Source: AWTP1-13 sp963840445
GTDB taxonomy: Bacteria; Pseudomonadota; Alphaproteobacteria; Rhizobiales; Hyphomicrobiaceae
NCBI GenBank assembly: GCA_963840445.1
Contig: CAWIZC010000018.1
Span: forward strand, 124,001-188,000
Direction: 5' to 3'
DNA length: 64,000 bases
Shown here: piece after piece, positions 43,019-52,609 of the stretch
Layout: each line of letters begins with the position of its first letter
Numbering within the stretch: position 1 is the first letter of the stretch
Notes under the pieces: model-generated
Database searches by the model: none
Told to the model about the DNA's origin: nothing
What the model saw: only the letters and a program-made list of their open reading frames with translations
Program-made: the position numbers and the translations under genes

Positions 43019-45206
43019 ATGCAGGACCAGGACAACCAGAAAAACCTCCTCCTCGCCATCGTGCTCTCGGTGTCCGTGCTGCTGGCCTGGCAGCTGCTGT
43101 TTGCCGGGCCGAAGCTGAAGGACGAGCAGGAGCGCCGCGCCCGCGTGCAGCAGGAGCAGACGCCGACCAACCAGACGACCGTCGTCGCTCCCAAAACCGG
43201 CTCCGAGACTCTGCCCAAGAGTGGCAGCACGCTACCTTCTTCGGGCACGACGCCTGCCTCGCGCGAGGCCTCGCTGCAGGGGGTCCAGCGCTTGCCGATC
43301 AGCACGCCGAGCCTGCGCGGCTCGATCGCCCTGAAGGGTGGGCGCATCGACGACCTCGTGCTCGTCAAATATCGCGAGACTGTGGACCTCGACAGCCCCA
43401 ACGTTGTGCTGTTCTCGCCGTCCGGCTCACCCGAGCCCTACTACGCCGAGTACGGCTGGGTGTCGGCCAGCGGCGACACGCTGCCGGTGCCTGGCCGCGA
43501 AACGGTGTGGAGCATCGAAAAAGGCAGCACGCTGACGCCCGACACGCCGGTCACGCTCACCTGGGACAACGGCAAGGGCGCCCTGTTCCGGCGCACGCTC
43601 GCGGTCGATGCCGACTACATGATCACCGTTACGGACGAAGTGGAGAACAGGAGCAAGGCCGAGATCGCTGCCTATCCCTATGCACTCATCTCGCGGCACG
43701 GCATGCCTAAGGTGCAGGGCTACTGGATACTGCACGAAGGCCTGATCGGCGTGCTGGGCGATGCCGGCCTGCAGGAGATCACCTTCGCCGATGCCCTCAA
43801 GGACGGCGCCTCCAAAACCTTCAAGCAGGCCGGCGGCTGGCTCGGCATGACCGACAAATACTGGGCCTCGGCGCTGATTCCCGACCCCAAGGCGCCCTAT
43901 GAGGCGGCCCTGCGGGGCGCCAAGGGCGGCGGGGCCGAGAAGGACCGCTTCGAAGCCGGCTATGCGCTCGGCACTTTCAACGTGCCACCGGGCGAGAAGC
44001 GCTCGGCCACCAACAATCTGTTTGCCGGCGCCAAGCAGGTCAGTCTGATCCAGGCTTACAGCGAGAAGCTCGCCATCAAGCAGTTCGACCTGCTGATCGA
44101 CTGGGGCTGGTTCTGGTTCATCACCAAGCCGCTGTTCAAGCTGCTGCATTACCTGAGCCAGGTGTTCGGCAACTACGGCCTCGCCATCCTGGCCACCACC
44201 GTGCTCGTCAAGGCGGCGTTCTTCCCGCTGGCCAACAAGAGCTACGAGTTCGATGGCCAAGATGAAGAAGCTGCAGCCCGAGATGGAGAAGATCCGCGAG
44301 CGCTTCAAGGAGGATCGCGTTCGCCAGCAGCAGGAGCTGATGGCGCTCTACAAGAACGAGAAGATCAACCCGATGGCGGGCTGCCTGCCGATCGCCCTGC
44401 AGATTCCGGTGTTCTTCGCGCTCTACAAGGTGCTGTTCATCACCATCGACATGCGCCAGGCACCGTTCTTCGGCTGGATCAGGGACCTGTCCGCGCCCGA
44501 TCCGACCTCGCTGTTCAACCTGTTCGGCATGCTGCCCTACACGGTCCCGCCGTTCCTGCACGTCGGCGTTTGGCCGCTCATCATGGGCATGACGATGTGG
44601 GTGCAGATGCAGCTGAACCCGCAACAGCCCGACCCCATCCAGCAGAAGATCTTCAACTGGATGCCGGTGATGTTCACCTTCATGCTGGCATCGTTCCCGT
44701 CGGGCCTCGTCATCTACTGGGCCTGGAACAACGTGCTGTCGCTGCTGCAGCAGTATACGATCATGCGCAAGAACAACACCGAGGTGCATCTCTGGAAGAA
44801 CATTGGCGTCGACAAGTGGAAGGGCCGCCTGGCGGCACTTAGGAAGCTCGATGTCGGCGAGCTTAAAAACAAGGTCGGCGCGGCTTCGGCCGCCGGAGCG
44901 CAGTCGCTCGGCAAGGCGCTGCAACGCCCCTCCAAGCCCGCCGAGACGCCAAAGAAGCCGGTGGCCGCCAACGACGACGCCGGTCCACGCGCCGAGCCGC
45001 CTCGCAGTGAGCCTTCCCAGCCCTTGCCGCCGATGACGCGCGAGCAGGCCCTGAAGGTGCTGGGTCTTGCCTCCGATGCCACCGACTTCGAGATCAACAT
45101 GGCTCTGCGGGATGGTGACGCCTCCCGCCTCAACGGCTCGGATCACGCCATACCTTCCAAGATCGACCAGGCACGTGAGATCCTGCGCGGCAAGGCAGGC
45201 TCCTAG
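43019..45206 (+). CDS. yidC: Membrane protein insertase YidC with C-terminal J-like extension, frameshifted as read
   Basis: About 728 residues after skipping one base near 44250. It has an N-terminal anchor (LLAIVLSVSVLLAWQLLFA), a periplasmic domain (about 60-360), then helices with FWFITKPLFKLLHYLSQVFG and YGLAILATTVLVKAAFFPLA. The frame breaks after NKSY and resumes MAKMKKLQPEMEKIRERFKE with the rest of the insertase core (GCLPIALQIPVFFALYKVLF). It ends with a Pro/Lys linker and a J-domain-like segment (MTREQALKVLGLASDATDFE, then SKIDQAREILRGKAG). It inserts proteins into the inner membrane. Because it is normally essential, the break is probably a sequence error. Confidence 0.93.
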
Positions 45207-45214
45207 GCGCGGCG

Positions 45215-45353
45215 TCCCCTCTTCCCGCTTGCGGGGAGAGGGTTAGGGTGAGGGGCAAGCAACAGATGTCAGAGCAAGCTTCTGCCCCTCACCCCGACCC
45301 TCTCGTCATGGCGAAGCCATGCTCCGCATGGACGTGAAGAACGGGGAGAGGGA
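45215..45353. repeat. Dispersed palindromic repeat, family B
   Basis: Built from inverted blocks of CCCTCTTCCCGCTTGCGGGG and GCCCCTCACCCCGACCCTCTC with GGGGAGAGGG at both ends. Related copies lie at 49124-49267 and 62072-62132. It fills the gap between yidC and engB. Confidence 0.8.
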
Positions 45354-45365
45354 GAAGCGAATGCA

Positions 45366-46025
45366 ATGAGCCTCGCGACCTTCACGCCGGACGAGATCGC
45401 CGCTGGTGAGGCGCTGTTCAGCCGGCCGTGGCGCTTCGTCAAGAGCGTGCCGAGCCTGCAATTCCTGCCCGATCCCGATCGCGCCGAGATGGCCCTCGCC
45501 GGTCGCTCCAACGTCGGCAAGTCGAGCCTCATCAACGCGCTGGTCGGCCACCGCGGTCTTGCGCGGACCTCCAACACGCCGGGCCGCACGCAAGAGCTGA
45601 ATTTCTTCGAGGTGCCGCATGCGGCGCTGTTCCTGGTCGACATGCCGGGCTACGGCTTTGCCAAGGCGCCCAAGGACAAAGTCGACGCCTGGACAGAGCT
45701 GGTGAGGAACTACCTGCGCGGCAGGCCGAACCTGGTGCGTGTCTTCCTGCTGATCGATGCCCGTCACGGCATTAAGAGCGCGGATGAGCCGATCATGGAT
45801 CTGCTCGACGAAGCGGCCGTGTCTTATCAGGTCGTGCTGACCAAGATCGACAAGCTCAAACCGCCCGAGGTAGCAGCGGTGACGGCCGGCACGGCCGCCA
45901 CGCTGGACAAGCACGCGGCCGCCTACGCGACGCTGCTTCCCACATCATCGGAGACCGGCAGCGGCATTGCCGAGCTGCGCGCCGAGATTGCCGCTCTGGC
46001 CGCCGCGCACGGCGCCTTGCGCTGA
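45366..46025 (+). CDS. engB: Ribosome biogenesis GTP-binding protein YihA/YsxC
   Basis: 219 residues. Motifs are GRSNVGKSSLINALVG (P-loop), NTPGRTQELNFF (switch I), LVDMPGYGFAKAPKDK (DxxG plus YGFA), LIDARHG and LTKIDKLK (NKxD variant TKID). The order matches the EngB family, which supports late 50S subunit assembly. The ATG at 45366 is 4 bases after a purine-rich GAGGGAGAAGCG. The gene follows yidC as in other Rhizobiales-type genomes. Confidence 0.96.
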   Translation: MSLATFTPDEIAAGEALFSRPWRFVKSVPSLQFLPDPDRAEMALAGRSNVGKSSLINALVGHRGLARTSNTPGRTQELNFFEVPHAALFLVDMPGYGFAKAPKDKVDAWTELVRNYLRGRPNLVRVFLLIDARHGIKSADEPIMDLLDEAAVSYQVVLTKIDKLKPPEVAAVTAGTAATLDKHAAAYATLLPTSSETGSGIAELRAEIAALAAAHGALR

Positions 46026-46052
46026 CGGCTTTCAGGCAGCGTCGGAAGCCAG

Positions 46053-47841
46053 CTACCCCGCCAGCATCTTCCCGAGCAGGGCGGTGCCGGCTTCCCAGAT
46101 CTGGTCGCTGAACTTGCCCAGTGCAACGCCGATGGCCAGCGCCAGAAGCCAAGCCAACCAGCGCCCCAGGCGGCGCATGCCGTTGGATGCCACCCGCACA
46201 TCGATCAGACGATCGGGCGGCGCCGACTCCGCAGCCAGTCCATCCTGCCCGACCGTGCGAGCCGACACCATCAGCAGCAGGCGGCCGCGGCCGCGCCGCT
46301 GCGGCGTCACCGTCCAGCGCCAGATCGCGTAGTCGTCGTGTCCGAGCCCGGAAGGCGCCTTCGACCCACTGCGTCTCTGGCGAGACGGACTCGATCAAGA
46401 AGCCGCCGTTTGGCGCCTTCAGCCGCACTGCCAGCGCACGGGCGGCGATCTGGTCGGGCCGGTGCGGCATGCTGTGACCGTTGAGCGCGACGACCAGCGC
46501 CTCGATGCGATCGCGGGCGATGCGCACCTCGGCTTTCGAGGTCACGCCGATGCGCATGCGGCGCGGCACGCTCTCGACCAGCGGTCCGCGATCGCCCTGC
46601 GGCCCGCGCGACGCGCCTGCCCGCGGGGCACGCGATGGCGCGCCCGGCCTCGGTCCGCCCTGGGAGCTGCCGTTGAGCCCAGCCGGCCGGCCGGGATGCT
46701 CGCCGGGCTCCGGCCGCGGCGCACGAGCTTGCCGGTTGGGAGGACTTGGGCCTCCCGGAACGGGCCCCGCCCGGGGGCCGCCACGTTGCGGCGACTGCGG
46801 CTGACGCGGGCCATCGTCGGGCCTCGGCCCTTGCGGCGGCAGCTGGGCTCGCCCGGCGGGCGTCGGCGGTTGGCGCGGAACCGGCGGGCGCATCTCGGCG
46901 GGCGGCGCCCAATCCTGCCGTGGTGCGCGACCGGGGGGCTCGGCTTTCGACTCAGGCGGCAGGGGATGGGAGCCCGGTGCCGGCTCGGGCTTGGCGACCG
47001 TCGATACCGCCAATAAGTCCTCGAACGAATTTGCGCCGTCCTTCGGCTCGGCCGGCGCGGTCGCCTCCTTGGCCTGAACGGGGTCTTGTATCGGTGCTTG
47101 CGGCTCTTGCGCGGTCGTCGCGGGCCTCGGGGTCGCGTCGCTGCTCTTGGCCGCTGCAGCAGATGCGCGCTGCTGTATGCGCGCCCGAGCGGCTGCTAGA
47201 ATGTGATCGGCGGTATCGGCCTGCGTGGCAAGGCGGGCTGACAGCGAGCCCATATCCCCTGTTGCAACCGGCGTCTCGACGCTGGCGGCCGGCTCGACCG
47301 GCTTCGGTGCTTCCGGAGTGGTGGCAGGCTCCGGCGCCTTCGCGGTGGCAGCCTTGGCCGGCATCTTGAGACGGGCCTGCGAGTTGGCCCGCTGCAGTGC
47401 CCGGATCGCCTCCTCGAAGGTCATGCCGTGCGCCTTCAGCGTGCCGGCCGCAGGGCTCTTGCCGTCGCCCACCACGGCCGCCAGCACGATGGCGCCGTCG
47501 ATCTGGCGGCGCTTGGACTGCTGGGCGGCCGACGCCGCCGCCTGCAGCACGCGCAGCAACTCCGGATCGGGCTTTGGCTCGCTGCCGGGCTCGGCGCGCA
47601 TATCCTCGAGCAGCCGGCCAAGATATCCCGACACATCGGCGCGCAGCCGCCCGAGGTCGACATTGGCGGCCTGCAGGATCAGCGCCGCTTCCTGATCCTC
47701 GGTGAGCGCCAGCAACAGGTGCTCGAGCGTCACGGTGCGGTGCGTCTGCTCGCGCGCAAAGCGGTGCGCCCGCTCCAGGCTTTCACCCAGGTTGGACGAC
47801 ATCGGGATCGATTTGAAGTCGTCCGCAATAGAATGCGGCAT
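46053..47841 (-). CDS. Clp N-domain protein with C-terminal membrane helix, frameshifted as read
   Basis: About 595 residues after skipping one base near 46350. Residues 10-160 are two repeats of a Clp N-terminal (ClpA/B adaptor-binding) domain: AREQTHRTVTLEHLLLALTE and KRRQIDGAIVLAAVVGDGKS. No AAA+ ATPase follows. Instead there is a very Pro/Ala/Gly/Arg-rich linker (about 180-400), then a beta-rich domain (RMRIGVTSKAEVRIARDRIE; VESVSPETQW-like; DYAIWRWTVTP) and a single membrane helix (WLAWLLALAIGVALGKF) near the end. Probably a membrane-tethered adaptor or sequestering protein. The start at 47841 is tentative (47802 is possible). Confidence 0.75.
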
Positions 47842-48176
47842 CAACCACCCCCATGACGCAGTGCACACGACCAATGCACACCGCCCGTGCACCCGGCCGG
47901 CCGATCGTCGTCCGACCAGCCTGCCACACCTTGCGCAAGTGCCTGTATTTTACCCGATGATGCGGGGAATGGCACGCGGCGACCCCCTGGAACTTGTGCA
48001 GGCTTGACGCAGGCGAAGACGGACTTTCCATTAGCCTCGGCAGGGCTGTAACCCAGGAATGTGAGCAAATTCCGTTGAGACGGGCGGACGGGCGGCTATA
48101 AGTGCTCCCCGCGGGAACGGTGCCCCGCAGTTCTGATGCATCGAGCAATCCATGTACGTGGGGCAGCAACCGGGCC

Positions 48177-49109
48177 ATGGCCAAGCAGCAGTCGGTAAAA
48201 GGCACCCCCGGGCCGGTATCGGCCCTTGAGCAGGCCAGAATCTTGGCCGAAGCCCTGCCGCACATGCAGCGCTACGACCAGCAGACCGTCGTGGTTAAGT
48301 TCGGCGGCCATGCCATGGGCGATGCTGCCCTCGCCACCGCCTTCGCCCAGGACATTGTGCTCCTCAAGCAGTCGGGCGTTAACCCCATCGTCGTGCACGG
48401 CGGCGGCCCGCAGATCGCCGGCATGCTGAAGCGCCTGCAGCTCAAGAGCGAGTTCGTGCACGGCCTGCGCGTCACCGACAAGCCGACCGTCGAAGTGGTC
48501 GAGATGGTGCTGGCCGGCCTGATCAACAAGGACATCGTCACCGCCATCAACCGGCAAGGCGGCAAGGCGGTCGGCATCTCCGGCAAAGACGCCAACCTGA
48601 TGATCGCTCGCAAGATCACCGAGATGCCCGACCCGCAGTCCAATCTCATGCAGGCGGTCGACATCGGCTATGTCGGCGACCCGGCCGAGGTGAACCCGCA
48701 CATCGTCGAGGTGATCTGCAAGTCCGACCTGATCCCGGTGATCGCCCCGGTCGCCATCAGCCGCGAAGGTGAGACCCTCAATATCAATGCCGACACGTTC
48801 GCCAGCGCGCTCGCCGCTCGTATGAAGGCCAAGCGCCTGCTGCTGCTGACCGACGTTGCCGGCGTGCTCGACAAGAGCGAGGCCCTGATCGAGCAGCTAT
48901 CCATCGAGGAGGCGCGCAAGCTGATCCGCGACGGCGTCATCTCGGGCGGCATGATCCCCAAGGTGGAAGGCTGCATCGAGGTAGTGGAAGCCGGCGTCGA
49001 GGCGGTCACCATCCTCGACGGTCGCGTGCCGCACTGCGTGCTGCTGGAGCTGTTCACCGAACACGGCGTCGGCACCTTGGTCGGCCGCAAAGTGAAGAAG
49101 AAGGGCTGA
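48177..49109 (+). CDS. argB: Acetylglutamate kinase
   Basis: About 310 residues. Motifs are QTVVVKFGGHAMGD (phosphate-binding KxGG) and NPIVVHGGGPQIAGML (substrate glycine loop), with SNVLLDR-like regions toward the C-terminus (EGCIEVVEAGVEAVTILDGR, the ArgB C-terminal signature). It phosphorylates N-acetyl-L-glutamate in the second step of arginine biosynthesis and is normally feedback-inhibited by arginine. The N-terminal charged tail suits the arginine-sensitive class. The ATG at 48177 was chosen over an open upstream frame. Its stop overlaps the next start by one base. Confidence 0.95.
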   Translation: MAKQQSVKGTPGPVSALEQARILAEALPHMQRYDQQTVVVKFGGHAMGDAALATAFAQDIVLLKQSGVNPIVVHGGGPQIAGMLKRLQLKSEFVHGLRVTDKPTVEVVEMVLAGLINKDIVTAINRQGGKAVGISGKDANLMIARKITEMPDPQSNLMQAVDIGYVGDPAEVNPHIVEVICKSDLIPVIAPVAISREGETLNINADTFASALAARMKAKRLLLLTDVAGVLDKSEALIEQLSIEEARKLIRDGVISGGMIPKVEGCIEVVEAGVEAVTILDGRVPHCVLLELFTEHGVGTLVGRKVKKKG

Positions 49110-49975
49110 TGCAAGACGAAAGGTCCCCCTCTCCCCGCGCCACGCCGACTTCTCTGCTCGCTCCAACGGCGCGGGGAGAGGGTCGGGGTGAGGGGCAGAC
49201 GCTTGCTCCAACCCGAGTTCCTGCCCCTCACCCTAGCCCTCTCCCCGCGGAAGAGCGGGGAGAGGGAACACAACCCTCCCGCCGCACCTTCGAACGCACG
49301 CAGGTGTGGATCTTCGACCTCGACAACACGCTCTATCCAGCCGAGTGCAACCTGTTCGCCCAGGTCGACCGGCGCATGGGCGAGTTCATCGCCCGCTATC
49401 TCGGTGTGCCATACGAATACGCGCGCCACCTGCAGAAGACCTACTACCGCCAGTTCGGCACCACGCTGTCGGGCCTCATGCAGGTTCACCGCATGGACCC
49501 CAAGCCGTTCCTCGACTATGTGCACGACATCGATCTCGCCTGCATGCCCGAGGCCCCCGAACTGTCCGCCGCCATCGAGCGGCTGCCCGGCCGCAAGCTG
49601 ATCTTCACCAACGGCTCGCGCCGCCATGCCGAGAACGTCGCCGGCAAGCTCGGCGTGCTGCACCATTTCGAGGACATCTACGATATCGTCGCCTCCGAAT
49701 TCGTGCCGAAGCCGGACGCGGCCTGCTATCACCGCTTCCTCGCCGCACACGGCGTCGACGCAGCCTCCTCCGCGATGTTCGAGGACATGCCGCACAATCT
49801 CGAGGCGCCGCATGCGCTCGGCATGACGACCGTGCTGGTGCACTCGGCTTCCAACTACGATCATCCCGTGCAGCAGAAAATCCGCGCCTGGACCGAGCCG
49901 CCCGAGCACGTGCATCACATGACCGACGATCTCACCCGCTTCCTCGCTGGCGTTCTTCCGCCCACTCTGCGCTGA
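49109..49975 (+). CDS. Pyrimidine 5'-nucleotidase (HAD superfamily) with repeat-encoded N-terminus
   Basis: 288 residues. The HAD motif I is VWIFDLDNTLYPAECNLF, near residue 67. Then come LIFTNGSRRHAENVAGKL (motif II), EFVPKPDAACYHRFL (motif III) and MFEDMPHNLEAP (motif IV). It dephosphorylates UMP/CMP-type nucleotides by family inference. About the first 53 residues after the start are encoded by a family B palindromic repeat in frame and look unlike protein (TARGEGRGEG, SPLPAEERGEG). The true start may be a downstream GTG near 49302, or the repeat may be translated. The ATG overlaps the argB stop. Confidence 0.85.
   Translation: MQDERSPSPRATPTSLLAPTARGEGRGEGQTLAPTRVPAPHPSPLPAEERGEGTQPSRRTFERTQVWIFDLDNTLYPAECNLFAQVDRRMGEFIARYLGVPYEYARHLQKTYYRQFGTTLSGLMQVHRMDPKPFLDYVHDIDLACMPEAPELSAAIERLPGRKLIFTNGSRRHAENVAGKLGVLHHFEDIYDIVASEFVPKPDAACYHRFLAAHGVDAASSAMFEDMPHNLEAPHALGMTTVLVHSASNYDHPVQQKIRAWTEPPEHVHHMTDDLTRFLAGVLPPTLR
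49124..49267. repeat. Dispersed palindromic repeat, family B, inside a coding frame
   Basis: CCCCTCTCCCCGCGCCACGC ... GCGCGGGGAGAGGGTCGGGG, then CTGCCCCTCACCCTAGCCCT ... GCGGGGAGAGGG. It has the same block order as 45215-45353. It lies between the argB-overlapping start codon and the HAD domain, with no stop codon in the coding frame. Confidence 0.8.
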
Positions 49976-50190
49976 ACGACTGCATCTCGCCCTGGGCAGT
50001 GCCCAATAGGCGACCACCGTGTCGCGCAGCGCTATCCCACTACGCTTCGGCGATAGCACCCTGCGTGTGTCGACTACGGAATGACCTGCTCGATCTCTCT
50101 GGTAACGTTCGCTCGACCCGTGTGCCGCTGGCTTGCCTGGACCATGCAGATGCATATATCACCGCGAAGGCACCGACCCGGAGCATCGCC

Positions 50191-50724
50191 ATGACCCAGA
50201 CACAGCCGCGCCTGAAGCCCCTCGCCGATCATCGCTCCGCCAATCCAATCGCCGACGGCGTGCGCATCGGCCACGTACATCTCAAGGTCGCTGACCTGGA
50301 GCGAGCGCTGTCGTTCTATTGCGATGTGCTGGGCTTCGAACTTATCCAGCGCTACAGCAGCCAAGCGGCCTTCGTGTCGGCCGGCGGCTACCATCATCAC
50401 ATTGGCCTCAACACCTGGGAGAGCCTGGGTGGCAAGCCCCCGCCGCCCGGCAGCACCGGCCTCTATCACACCGCCATCCTCTATCCCACGCGGGTGCACC
50501 TGGCCGACGCGTTGCGGCGCGTGCAGGCGGCCGGCATCGAGCTTGATGGGGCCAGCGACCACGGCGTCAGCGAGGCGCTGTATCTGCGCGACTACGATCA
50601 GAACGGTGTCGAGCTGTATTGGGACAGGCCGCGTGACCTGTGGCCGGTCAACGCCGATGGCCATCTCAGCATGGGCACCCGGCGCCTCGACCTTAACAAC
50701 CTGCTGGCCGAGCCGGCAGCATAG
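50191..50724 (+). CDS. VOC (glyoxalase-like) family protein
   Basis: About 177 residues. Two beta-alpha-beta-beta-beta modules: RIGHVHLKVADLERALSFYC with the first metal His, GGYHHHIGLNTW, GLYHTAILYPTRVHLADAL, and SEALYLRDYDQNGVELYWDR with the final Glu. This matches vicinal-oxygen-chelate enzymes (glyoxalase I, extradiol dioxygenases, and fosfomycin or bleomycin resistance proteins). The metal set His-His-Glu is intact. Substrate unknown. It stands alone between convergent or unrelated genes. Confidence 0.9.
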   Translation: MTQTQPRLKPLADHRSANPIADGVRIGHVHLKVADLERALSFYCDVLGFELIQRYSSQAAFVSAGGYHHHIGLNTWESLGGKPPPPGSTGLYHTAILYPTRVHLADALRRVQAAGIELDGASDHGVSEALYLRDYDQNGVELYWDRPRDLWPVNADGHLSMGTRRLDLNNLLAEPAA

Positions 50725-50740
50725 GCCGCCGCAACAGCGC

Positions 50741-51505
50741 CTAGGGCTTGTCCATGCCCTTGGCCTTCAGCACCGGACCGGACGCCGGACCGGTAATGAA
50801 CTCGATGAGCGCCTTTGCAGCCTCCGGATTGGCGCTGGCCGCACTGACGCCGCCGACGTAGGTGGTGGTGGTCTGGATCTCCGCCGGCAGCGGGCCGACC
50901 AGCACCGCGCCCTTCACCGGCACGATCTCGCTGATCACGTGCACGCCCAGCTCGGCCTCCCCGCTGGCGACCAGGTCGGCCACGTAGCCGCCATCCTTGA
51001 GCTTGGCCTTGGCATGCACCTCGCCGGCAATGCCCAGCTTCTCGATCAATTGCTCGAAAAAGGCGCCCGTCGTGCCGCCGGCTTTCGGATTGATGTAGGC
51101 CACCGACTTCGCCTCCAGCAGCGTGCGCTTGAAGGCATCGACCGTCTTGATGTCCGGCAATGGCGCCCCGGCCTTGACCGCCACGCCCATGCCGACCTTG
51201 GCCAGCTCGACGCGGCTCCCGCCGGCTATCTTGCCCTTGCCCGCCAGGCCGTCGACCACCGCGGCCGTGACAACGGCCACGTCGAAGGCCTCCCCGTCCT
51301 CGATGCGCTTGGCCAGGACCCCGGCCGTGGCGTTCTCGACCATGACCTTGTGTCCCGTCTGCTTCTCGAAATCGGGCAGCAGGGCATCAACAACGCCGCG
51401 CATCGCCCCGGCGCTCAGCACCTTGATCTCGGCCGCTTCGGCGGCCCCGCCGGCCACCCCGACTGACAGACCGCAGAGCAACAACATAACGGCGATGGTG
51501 CGCAT
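50741..51505 (-). CDS. Periplasmic substrate-binding protein, ModA-like
   Basis: 254 residues. The signal peptide (about 1-24) ends AAEAAE. The mature part begins IKVLSAGAMRGVVDALLPDF, the molybdate-binding protein start (xVLSAGAxR). It goes on with GEAFDVAVVTAAVVDGLAGK, SVAYINPKAGGTTGAFFEQL and GEAELGVHVISEIVPVKGAV. It probably binds a small oxyanion or another small ligand. No permease or ATPase genes of an ABC system are adjacent, so it is an orphan binding protein. Confidence 0.88.
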   Translation of the reverse strand: MRTIAVMLLLCGLSVGVAGGAAEAAEIKVLSAGAMRGVVDALLPDFEKQTGHKVMVENATAGVLAKRIEDGEAFDVAVVTAAVVDGLAGKGKIAGGSRVELAKVGMGVAVKAGAPLPDIKTVDAFKRTLLEAKSVAYINPKAGGTTGAFFEQLIEKLGIAGEVHAKAKLKDGGYVADLVASGEAELGVHVISEIVPVKGAVLVGPLPAEIQTTTTYVGGVSAASANPEAAKALIEFITGPASGPVLKAKGMDKP

Positions 51506-51707
51506 GCGCTTTCTCCTTGTCGGCCCTTATGCCACGTGGTCGCACTGGCGATCAATTTACGACTTGGATGCTACTCTGGCTGACTTTCCTTCCGGCCGAG
51601 CACAAGACCGTGAAAGATCGATGGACTCAGCAAAAATTTGCATGCATCCAAGTCACCATTCGGCCAATTTCGTAGCCTTCCAGGGTAGCCTGGGGGTGCA
51701 GCCACAA

Positions 51708-52586
51708 GTGGAGCGGACTTTGCGGGCCATTATTGCTTTCGTTCTCCTGCTTCTGCTGCAGGTGTCCGGGACGGAAGCTCAGCAGAAGCGCAACAGAAGC
51801 AGCGAGGGCGGCGCATCGAAGGATGTCATTCGCGATTGCCCCAATTGCCCTGAAATGGTGGTGGTGCCGGCCGGCGAATTCATGATGGGCTCGCCGCAGA
51901 GCGAGCGCGGCCGCAATCCGGACGAAGGTCCGCAGCGCAAGGTGGTGTTCGCGCAGCCCTTTGCGGTCGGCAGGCACGAGGTGACGTTCGCCCAGTGGGA
52001 TGCCTGCGTCGCCGAGAACGGGTGCACGCACAAGCCCGACGACAACACCTGGGGCCGCGCCCGCCGGCCGGTCATCAACGTGTCCTGGAACGACGCCAAG
52101 CAGTACGCGGCCTGGCTCGCCAAGAAAACCGGTAAGCCCTATCGCTTGCTGACCGAGGCCGAATGGGAATACGCCGCCCGCGGCACCACCAAGGCCACCG
52201 CCGCGCAGCCGCCCTTCTCGACCGGCCCGACCATCAACATCAGCCAGGCCAACTACGACGGCAATTTTATCTACGGGGTGGGCGCCAGGCCCGGCATCTA
52301 CCGCCAGAAGACCATGGATGTGGGCTCATTTAAGCCCAACGCCTTCGGCGTCTACGACATGCACGGCAATGTCTGGGAGTGGGTCGAGGACTGCTACAAG
52401 GACAGCTACGCCGGCGCACCTACCGACGGATCGGCCGTCACCGCCCGTGACTGTACGCTTAACATTCTGCGCGGCGGTGCATGGAACTATTACCCCCAGT
52501 TGCTTCGTTCTGCTTATCGGTATGCGTCCGCCCCCGGCGTACGCACGGAAAATGCCGGCTTTCGCGTCGCTCGGTCGATGCCCTAG
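51708..52586 (+). CDS. Formylglycine-generating-enzyme/SUMF1-like protein, secreted
   Basis: About 292 residues from a GTG giving a clean signal peptide (TLRAIIAFVLLLLLQVSGTE, cut after TEA). ATG codons at 51621 and 51642 would add about 29 or 22 non-signal residues. The body has the FGE-sulfatase fold: FMMGSPQSERGRNPDEGPQR, RPVINVSWNDAKQYAAWLAK, RLLTEAEWEYAARG, YDMHGNVWEWVEDCY and RGGAWNYYPQLLRSAYR. The paired catalytic cysteines of true FGE are not evident, so formylglycine formation is uncertain. It may instead be a carbohydrate- or nucleotide-binding relative. Confidence 0.85.
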   Translation: MERTLRAIIAFVLLLLLQVSGTEAQQKRNRSSEGGASKDVIRDCPNCPEMVVVPAGEFMMGSPQSERGRNPDEGPQRKVVFAQPFAVGRHEVTFAQWDACVAENGCTHKPDDNTWGRARRPVINVSWNDAKQYAAWLAKKTGKPYRLLTEAEWEYAARGTTKATAAQPPFSTGPTINISQANYDGNFIYGVGARPGIYRQKTMDVGSFKPNAFGVYDMHGNVWEWVEDCYKDSYAGAPTDGSAVTARDCTLNILRGGAWNYYPQLLRSAYRYASAPGVRTENAGFRVARSMP

Positions 52587-52609
52587 GCCCCCACAGGAGA
52601 AGAATCGCA

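Noticed and set aside
44240..44260. Programmed ribosomal frameshifting in yidC
   Set aside because: No slippery heptamer or downstream pseudoknot is evident at the break, and five other genes show similar unrelated indels.
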